From assembly GCF_042649045.1 (NCBI RefSeq), contig NZ_JBHSEF010000011.1:1-64000 (forward strand): 64,000 nucleotides of DNA. Direction: 5' to 3'. Both the position numbers and the translations under genes were made by a program. This DNA is from Chryseomicrobium palamuruense (GTDB lineage: Bacteria; Bacillota; Bacilli; Bacillales_A; Planococcaceae). The notes under the pieces are model-generated. The model made no database searches, was not told the origin of the DNA, and was given only the letters and a program-made list of their open reading frames with translations. This document shows positions 58,657 through 64,000 of this stretch, piece by piece; positions within the stretch are counted from its first letter, which is position 1, and each line of letters opens with the position of its first letter.

Positions 58657-60312
58657 TTATTTCTGCAGCGCCCGAACCGTCTCCTGATCCGGAGTTACAT
58701 AAAGTGTCTTTTGCTCAAAATAAATAACAAACCCAGGTTTCGAACCGTTCGGCTTCTTCACGTGACGTATCTCGGTGTAGTCCACAGGAACGGAAGACGA
58801 ATCTCGTGCTTTACTGAAGTAGGCAGCTAGGACAGCGGCTTCCTGTAATGTCTCTTCTGACGGTTCCGAAGAATGAATAACGACGTGCGACCCCGGAATG
58901 TCTTTAGTGTGAAGCCATGTGTCTGTTCGTTTCGCTAATTTGAACGTCAAATAATCATTTTGTTTATTGTTCTTTCCAACAGAGATTGGCGTGCCGTCTG
59001 ACGCTACAAATGCTTCTGGTTTTGGTTTCGATTCCTTTTGTTGCTTGGCTTTCGCCCGCTTCTTCAAGTACCCCTGATCCATCAACTCTTCTCGAATTTC
59101 TTCAATATCGGAAGGAGAAGCTTGTTCGAGTTGACGCATGATTTCGTTTAAATAAATGAGTTCTTGGTCTGTTTTCTTCATTTGCGTTTTTACTTCAAGA
59201 AGTGCTGTTTTCGCTTTGTTGTATCGATGGAAGTAATTTTGCGCATTCTGAGAGGGAGACTTCTTCGGGTCCAGAGAAATTGTAACCATCGCTTGATTTT
59301 CATCGTAATAATCAATCACGTCAACTTCTTTCATCCCGCGGTCCAGCAAGTGAAGGTTCGCCATTAATAGCTCGCCTTTTTTCTGATCTTCCTGTAAATT
59401 TTCGGCGCGCGTTAAGTCTGCCTGCAACTTTTTCAGCTTTGTCGTTAACTTCTTTCGTTCATTGACTAACCAGCGTTCAAGATCGCCAGCTTGCTGTTTC
59501 ACGCGGTCACGTTCTGCTTTTTGGTAATACACGCGGTCTAATAAATGACCAAGTGAAGCCGCAGGTTGCCATTCCTCAGCCACATGCTCGAGTTTTGAAG
59601 CAGAGAACAACGTTTTTCCTTTCACTTCCACACTTCCAGGTGAATCGCCGCCTCGCAAGAAACTCATGAGGTAGTTATACGAACTTTGACCACCCCGACT
59701 TGCTAGCTCTTCTGCGTGAAGCTTTGCCACCCCTTGATAATGACTCATCCAGTCTTCTTTCGTTTCCGGAAGTGAATGTTCTGGAGTCAACAAGAAGGGA
59801 TTGTCTTTCTCTTGTTTGGGCGGATAGATGTAGGTTTGACCTGGCATCATCGTGCGGTATGAGTTCATTGAAGGAGGAAGGTGTTTCATCGTCTCCACAA
59901 TCTTTTGAGTGTCTCCGTTAATTAAGGAGAGATTACTGTGGCGACCCATAATTTCCATGATGAGGATACGGTTTGTGTCATCACCAATCTCGTCTTTACT
60001 GCGAATGGTCATCTGAATGACGCGGTCGGCCCCGTACTGTTCAATCTTTTCAATAAACCCGCCTTCGATGTGCTTCCGCATCATCATGCAAAAGAGGGGT
60101 GGTGTCTTTGGGTTGTCAATCGATTCATAAGTGAGATGCATGCGAGCATACGACGGATGAATGGAATAAAGAAGCTTATGATTCTGCCCGTTCGAGCGAA
60201 TGTGAAGCATCAGTTCTTGTGCGTTCGGCTGGTGGATCCGAGTGATGCGTCCGCTGACGAGCGCTTGTAATTCGTGTACGATTGCTGCTGTAAATAATCC
60301 GTCAAATGCCAT
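58657..60312 (-). CDS. rqcH: RqcH, ribosome-associated quality control NFACT protein
   Basis: 551 residues of the NFACT/FbpA family (B. subtilis YloA). NFACT-N domain with Asp96-Arg97 (the D-R pair needed for tailing), helix-hairpin-helix, a long coiled-coil middle (about 260-400) and NFACT-R domain with H-T-K-D-I-P-G-S-H-V near 470. It adds alanine tails to nascent chains on stalled 50S subunits. Start ATG after AGAGGAATTAAA. It is divergent from gmk; remA and yicC-type genes that lie here in Bacillus are absent. Confidence 0.94.
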   Translation of the reverse strand: MAFDGLFTAAIVHELQALVSGRITRIHQPNAQELMLHIRSNGQNHKLLYSIHPSYARMHLTYESIDNPKTPPLFCMMMRKHIEGGFIEKIEQYGADRVIQMTIRSKDEIGDDTNRILIMEIMGRHSNLSLINGDTQKIVETMKHLPPSMNSYRTMMPGQTYIYPPKQEKDNPFLLTPEHSLPETKEDWMSHYQGVAKLHAEELASRGGQSSYNYLMSFLRGGDSPGSVEVKGKTLFSASKLEHVAEEWQPAASLGHLLDRVYYQKAERDRVKQQAGDLERWLVNERKKLTTKLKKLQADLTRAENLQEDQKKGELLMANLHLLDRGMKEVDVIDYYDENQAMVTISLDPKKSPSQNAQNYFHRYNKAKTALLEVKTQMKKTDQELIYLNEIMRQLEQASPSDIEEIREELMDQGYLKKRAKAKQQKESKPKPEAFVASDGTPISVGKNNKQNDYLTFKLAKRTDTWLHTKDIPGSHVVIHSSEPSEETLQEAAVLAAYFSKARDSSSVPVDYTEIRHVKKPNGSKPGFVIYFEQKTLYVTPDQETVRALQK

Positions 60313-60335
60313 TTTAATTCCTCTTTCAAAACGTT

Positions 60336-60365
60336 TTGTTCTATTCTAACATGATGTGCTATAAT
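60336..60365 (+). promoter_or_regulatory. Sigma-A promoter of gmk operon with extended -10
   Basis: TTGTTC (60336-60341), 18 bases, TATAAT (60360-60365), preceded by TGC to form an extended -10. A perfect palindrome CAAAACGTTTTG (60327-60338) overlaps the -35. Confidence 0.75.
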
Positions 60366-60397
60366 CAAGTAAGTATGTTGAATGTGAAGGAGTTACT

Positions 60398-61018
60398 ATG
60401 TATAAAGAACGCGGAATCTTAATCGTCCTCTCCGGACCTTCGGGTGTCGGCAAAGGCACGGTGCGAAAAGAGCTGTTTTCGACACCGGAAACCAACTATG
60501 AATATTCGATTTCGATGACAACACGGGCTCCTCGCGAAGGTGAAGTTGACGGTGTTGATTATTTTTTTAAATCGAAAAAAGAGTTTGAAGAACTTATTGC
60601 ACAAGGTCGTCTCCTTGAATATGCCAACTACGTAGGGAACTATTATGGAACCCCACTGGATTATGTCAATGCGACCCTGGATGCAGGCCGCGATGTCTTT
60701 TTAGAGATTGAAGTACAAGGCGCACGACTTGTTCGAGAAAAAGCACCGGATGCGTTATTCATTTTCCTCGCACCGCCAAGTCTTCGAGAACTCGAAAGTC
60801 GTCTTGTTGGACGTGGAACGGAAACAGAAGAAGTCATCGAAGCACGAATTGCCGCCGCTCGTGAAGAGCTTGCGATGATGGACTTGTATGATTATGTGGT
60901 AGAAAACGATCAAGTTGATCGCGCGTGTGATAAAATTAATGCAATTGTTACGGCTGAACATTGTCGACGTGACCGCGTTGAACAACGGTACATAGCCATG
61001 TTGAAGGGAGAACTCTAA
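60398..61018 (+). CDS. gmk: Guanylate kinase
   Basis: 206 residues. The P-loop L-S-G-P-S-G-V-G-K-G-T is at 10-20, the GMP-binding S-M-T-T-R-A-P-R-E-G-E-V-D-G near 40-53 and D-V-F-L-E-I-E-V-Q-G-A near 99. It phosphorylates GMP to GDP. ATG after GAAGGAG. rpoZ starts immediately after its stop. Confidence 0.97.
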   Translation: MYKERGILIVLSGPSGVGKGTVRKELFSTPETNYEYSISMTTRAPREGEVDGVDYFFKSKKEFEELIAQGRLLEYANYVGNYYGTPLDYVNATLDAGRDVFLEIEVQGARLVREKAPDALFIFLAPPSLRELESRLVGRGTETEEVIEARIAAAREELAMMDLYDYVVENDQVDRACDKINAIVTAEHCRRDRVEQRYIAMLKGEL

Positions 61019-61243
61019 ATGTTATATCCATCAGTGGATTCATTAAAGAAAAAAGTTGATTCAAAGTACTCGTTGGTAAGTATTGCTTCAAAACGTGCTC
61101 GCCAAATGCAGGAAGAGAAAAGTATGCGTTTACCAAAGTATGTTTCGGATAAATACGTAGGGAAAGCATTAGAAGAAGTCGCTACTGGCGTTTTAATTAA
61201 CGAAGCGGCTGACCAGAACGTCGTATACGAAGACGAAGTGTAA
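61019..61243 (+). CDS. rpoZ: RNA polymerase omega subunit
   Basis: 74 residues. S-L-V-S-I-A-S-K-R-A-R-Q-M near 19-31 is the family signature, followed by K-Y-V-G-K-A-L-E-E-V. It aids RNA polymerase assembly. The ATG abuts the gmk stop. Confidence 0.93.
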   Translation: MLYPSVDSLKKKVDSKYSLVSIASKRARQMQEEKSMRLPKYVSDKYVGKALEEVATGVLINEAADQNVVYEDEV

Positions 61244-61248
61244 AACAT

Positions 61249-61280
61249 ACCTCCCAAAGATTTTCTTTGGGAGGTCATTC
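61249..61280 (+). terminator. Hairpin after rpoZ
   Basis: ACCTCCCAAAGA (61249-61260) with TCTTTGGGAGGT (61264-61275). The following CATTCTG is poor in T, so it may be a weak terminator or a processing/stability hairpin before coaBC. Confidence 0.6.
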
Positions 61281-61301
61281 TGTATAAAAGGGGATTTTTA
61301 G

Positions 61302-62495
61302 ATGAAAAAGATCTTGCTCTGTGTAACAGGCGGTATTGCAGTTTATAAGGCGGTCGCGCTTGTCAGTAAACTGACTCAGGCAGGGTATGACGTCCGCGTC
61401 ATCATGAGTGAGTCCGCCCAACAGTTTGTCCAACCACTTACATTTCAGGCGATGTCCCGAAATGATGTCTATACAGATACATTTGATGAAAAAGATTCAA
61501 AAGTCATTGCCCATATTGATTTAGCAGACTGGGCAGACCTTATTGTGGTTGCTCCGGCTACTGCGAATACGATCGGCAAATATGCGAATGGTATAGCAGA
61601 CGACATGATTACGACGACTTTACTTGCTACGACTAAACCTGTATGGATGGCTCCAGCTATGAATGTGCATATGTATGATCATCCAGCGGTAAAAGAAAAT
61701 ATTGATACGCTTTACAAGCGAGGCATTCGCTTTATCGAACCTTCTGAAGGGTATCTTGCATGTGGATATGTAGGGAAAGGACGACTTGAAGAACCTGAGC
61801 AGATTGTGGGACGGGTTTCCGAGTTTTTCGCTCCAAAAGAATTGCCACTACGAGGAAAGAAAATTGTCATCACAGCTGGACCAACCCGGGAACGCATCGA
61901 CCCTGTACGCTACGTCTCCAATTTCTCATCTGGAAAAATGGGGTTTGCAATGGCACAAGCGGCAGTGGAACTTGGTGGAAATGTGACACTTATCGCTGGA
62001 CCCGTTCATTTAGATACACCTCCCAATGTAGAAAGAATCAATGTGGAAAGTGCCGAAGACATGTATCAAGCCGTTTCAGTACGCTTTGATCAAACCAATC
62101 TGTTAATCATGACGGCTGCTGTTGCGGATTATAAACCAAAACATCAAGCCAATCAAAAAATCAAGAAACAAGACAGTGATACAGCTTTAGAGATGGAGCG
62201 AACAAAAGACATTCTAGCGACGATGGGGCTACGGAAAACGACCCAAGTCATCATGGGGTTTGCTGCTGAGACGAATGATGTGATCACATATGCAACTCGT
62301 AAACGTGAAAAGAAAAATACTGATTATATCGTGGCGAATGATGTAACGGCAGAAGGCGTAGGATTTGGAACAGATACCAATCAAGTAACACTTGTATCTA
62401 AAGATGGAATCAAAGAATTTCCGATGCTTCCGAAACATGCACTCGCTCACGAGTTATTAGCGTATATTGCGAATCAGGAGGGGTGGCAATCGTGA
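61302..62495 (+). CDS. coaBC: Bifunctional phosphopantothenoylcysteine decarboxylase/phosphopantothenate--cysteine ligase CoaBC
   Basis: 397 residues. CoaC flavoprotein domain (G-G-I-A-V-Y-K-A near 9, A-P-A-M-N-V-H-M near 112, G-Y-L-A-C-G near 150 with the catalytic Cys) and CoaB domain from about 185 (I-T-A-G-P-T-R-E-R-I-D-P-V-R-Y). It makes phosphopantetheine precursors of CoA. The stop overlaps priA (GTGA). Confidence 0.96.
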   Translation: MKKILLCVTGGIAVYKAVALVSKLTQAGYDVRVIMSESAQQFVQPLTFQAMSRNDVYTDTFDEKDSKVIAHIDLADWADLIVVAPATANTIGKYANGIADDMITTTLLATTKPVWMAPAMNVHMYDHPAVKENIDTLYKRGIRFIEPSEGYLACGYVGKGRLEEPEQIVGRVSEFFAPKELPLRGKKIVITAGPTRERIDPVRYVSNFSSGKMGFAMAQAAVELGGNVTLIAGPVHLDTPPNVERINVESAEDMYQAVSVRFDQTNLLIMTAAVADYKPKHQANQKIKKQDSDTALEMERTKDILATMGLRKTTQVIMGFAAETNDVITYATRKREKKNTDYIVANDVTAEGVGFGTDTNQVTLVSKDGIKEFPMLPKHALAHELLAYIANQEGWQS

Positions 62496-64000
62496 TTGCC
62501 AAAGTGATTGTCGATGTTTCGACAGCTGCGATTGACCGACCGTTTGATTATCAAGTTCCTGAAGAATGGGAAGCGTTCATTCAACCGGGTGTTCGGGTAC
62601 ATGTTCCCTTTGGTCCACGCAAAGTGCAAGGATTTGTCATTGGTATTGATGAGACTAGCCAGGTGGAGTCTGCAAAATTAAAGCCCCTGCAGTCGGTGAT
62701 TGATGTGGAGCCTGTCCTTACAAAGGAATTATTAGAACTTGCAAAGTGGTTGAAAGATGATACGTTATGCTTTTATAACGATGCCCTTCAAGTGATGATA
62801 CCCGCAGCACTGCGTGCAGCGTATTCAAAAATTGTTCATGTCGACTCATCCGTAAGCCTCTCTCAAAAATTTGAGAGTCTTCTTTCAAAGGATAGGGAAG
62901 TTGACTTTCAACAGATAGAAAAAGCAAAACTGTTGCCTGAATTAAAACACCTTTTACAAAATCAACTAGCAGAAATCGAAACGCGGATACGTCAGCGCTC
63001 CACTCCTAAAAAACAAACTGTGTATCACGTGGCTAGTGTCCCTGAAGAAATAGGAGGGAATGCGAAGAAGCAGCTTCAAGTCCTTGAGTGGATTAGAGAA
63101 AAGCAAGTATCTTTCTTTACACTTCCTCAACTTCAACAGGATTTTTCGGTCACGGGAGCAGTAGTGGAGGCGATGGTGCAAAAAGGGTATTTGACGAAGA
63201 AAAAGCAAGAAATCTACCGAGAAATCGAGATGCTTGGGGATGCGTCTACAGACAAAGTCGTCGAGCTGACAGATAAGCAAAATGATGTGCTGAGTCAAAT
63301 CATCACGTCGGCTGACCAACAGCAAAGTGACGTCTTTTTGTTACACGGGATTACCGGAAGTGGAAAGACAGAAATTTATCTACATGCCATTGAACATACA
63401 TTATCTTTAAACAAAGAGGCCATCATGTTGGTACCAGAAATTGCACTTACTCCACAAATGGTATTGCGCTTTAAAATGCGATTTGGTGAGCAAGTAGCCG
63501 TCATGCATAGTGGCTTATCAATCGGAGAGAAATATGACGAGTGGCGGAAAGTCATTCGAAAGGAAGTAAAAGTCGTCGTAGGCGCTCGCTCAGCCATCTT
63601 TGCTCCTTTTGAAAATCTTGGACTACTTATTTTAGATGAAGAACATGAGTCATCTTATAAACAAGAAGACTCTCCACGTTACCATGCGCGCGAAGTTGCG
63701 AAGTGGCGTGCAGAATTTGCTCATTGTCCCGTCATTTTAGGTAGTGCCACACCTTCGATTGAATCGTATGCACGAGCGACGAAAGGCGTCTATCACCTCG
63801 TAAAACTACCAGGGAGAGCCAATGCAAAACCACTTCCACCTGTGGAACTGATCGATATGCGTGAACAATTAAAAGGTGGAAACCGTTCGATGTTCAGTAT
63901 CGAACTTGCCGATGCAATACGAGACCGACTTGCAAAAAGAGAACAAATTGTGTTGTTCTTGAATAAACGTGGCTTCTCTTCTTTCGTTCTCTGCCGCGAT
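62492..64000 (+). CDS. priA: Primosomal protein N' (PriA), 3' end outside the window
   Basis: The first 503 residues of a helicase of about 800; the frame is open to the window edge. Visible parts are the N-terminal 3' DNA-binding domain (A-K-V-I-V-D-V-S, R-P-F-D-Y near 17), Walker A G-I-T-G-S-G-K-T-E near 292, DEEH box L-D-E-E-H-E-S near 380 and G-S-A-T-P-S near 416. It restarts stalled replication forks. GTG start after CAGGAGGGG, coupled to coaBC. Confidence 0.96.
   Translation, partial: MIAKVIVDVSTAAIDRPFDYQVPEEWEAFIQPGVRVHVPFGPRKVQGFVIGIDETSQVESAKLKPLQSVIDVEPVLTKELLELAKWLKDDTLCFYNDALQVMIPAALRAAYSKIVHVDSSVSLSQKFESLLSKDREVDFQQIEKAKLLPELKHLLQNQLAEIETRIRQRSTPKKQTVYHVASVPEEIGGNAKKQLQVLEWIREKQVSFFTLPQLQQDFSVTGAVVEAMVQKGYLTKKKQEIYREIEMLGDASTDKVVELTDKQNDVLSQIITSADQQQSDVFLLHGITGSGKTEIYLHAIEHTLSLNKEAIMLVPEIALTPQMVLRFKMRFGEQVAVMHSGLSIGEKYDEWRKVIRKEVKVVVGARSAIFAPFENLGLLILDEEHESSYKQEDSPRYHAREVAKWRAEFAHCPVILGSATPSIESYARATKGVYHLVKLPGRANAKPLPPVELIDMREQLKGGNRSMFSIELADAIRDRLAKREQIVLFLNKRGFSSFVLCRD

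Overview
The window is a low-GC, Gram-positive chromosome segment from an endospore-forming member of the Bacillales. Gene order follows the Bacillus subtilis ctaG-ylb / mraZ-ftsZ / spoIIG-sigG / ylm-divIVA-ileS / pyr / gmk-priA stretch. The gene content and the Mur ligase arrangement suggest a Planococcaceae (Caryophanaceae) spore-former; that family placement is inference. Sporulation is supported by spoIIGA, sigE with a pro-sequence, sigG, spoVD, spoVE and a ylbJ homologue. The last gene (priA) is cut by the window edge.

Layout: (1) 1-13.4 kb, the ctaG-ylb region: oxidase assembly factors ctaG and a DUF420 protein, an AI-2E family protein, yugN, a CAP protein, then a non-canonical pair (an ACT-less aspartokinase and, divergently, a MurE-family ligase), a thioesterase, ricF, a GDPD, ylbG, rsmD-coaD, ylbJ, ylbL and tmcAL. 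(2) 13.5-21.3 kb: ylbN-rpmF from a consensus sigma-A promoter, an enoyl-CoA hydratase plus three-gene acyl-CoA carboxylase operon with a perfect CcpA cre site, panE, DUF3397 and bshC. (3) 21.4-36 kb, the division and cell wall cluster: mraZ, rsmH, ftsL, pbpB, spoVD, mraY, murD, spoVE, divIB, two DUF881 genes, sbp, ftsA, ftsZ. It lacks murE, murG and murB. (4) 36-38.8 kb: spoIIGA-sigE-sigG. (5) 38.8-42 kb: ylmC, ylmE, sepF, ylmG, ylmH, divIVA. (6) 42-46.7 kb: T-box-controlled ileS, lspA, an RluD-type pseudouridine synthase. (7) 46.7-58.3 kb: complete UMP biosynthesis operon pyrR-pyrP-pyrB-pyrC-carA-carB-pyrK-pyrD-pyrF-pyrE with two attenuators. (8) 58.7-64 kb: rqcH divergent from gmk-rpoZ-coaBC-priA.

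Most of the window is conserved core genome. The unexplained material lies in the gene-free stretches. Two arrays (36037-36303 and 58397-58602) are built from the same short unit, CTSGTGCGAAAA plus a variable tail, at a 21-bp step broken by 19-bp units at regular places. This gives a higher-order period of 82 bp in one array and 103 bp in the other. A second family is a modular element of about 150 bp found twice (92-228, minus orientation; 42292-42443, plus orientation). Each copy has its own pair of direct repeats 124-125 bp apart around a shared core; one copy sits inside the ileS leader.

The most interesting gene-level observation is the MurE-family ligase with a DAP-type DNPR motif but a degenerate N-terminal domain, next to a DapG-like aspartokinase lacking its ACT domains, in a chromosome whose main cluster lost murE. 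Together with known lysine-wall/DAP-cortex physiology in related Lysinibacillus sphaericus, this suggests a sporulation-specific cortex precursor module (inference). spoVD appears to start at an ATT codon.
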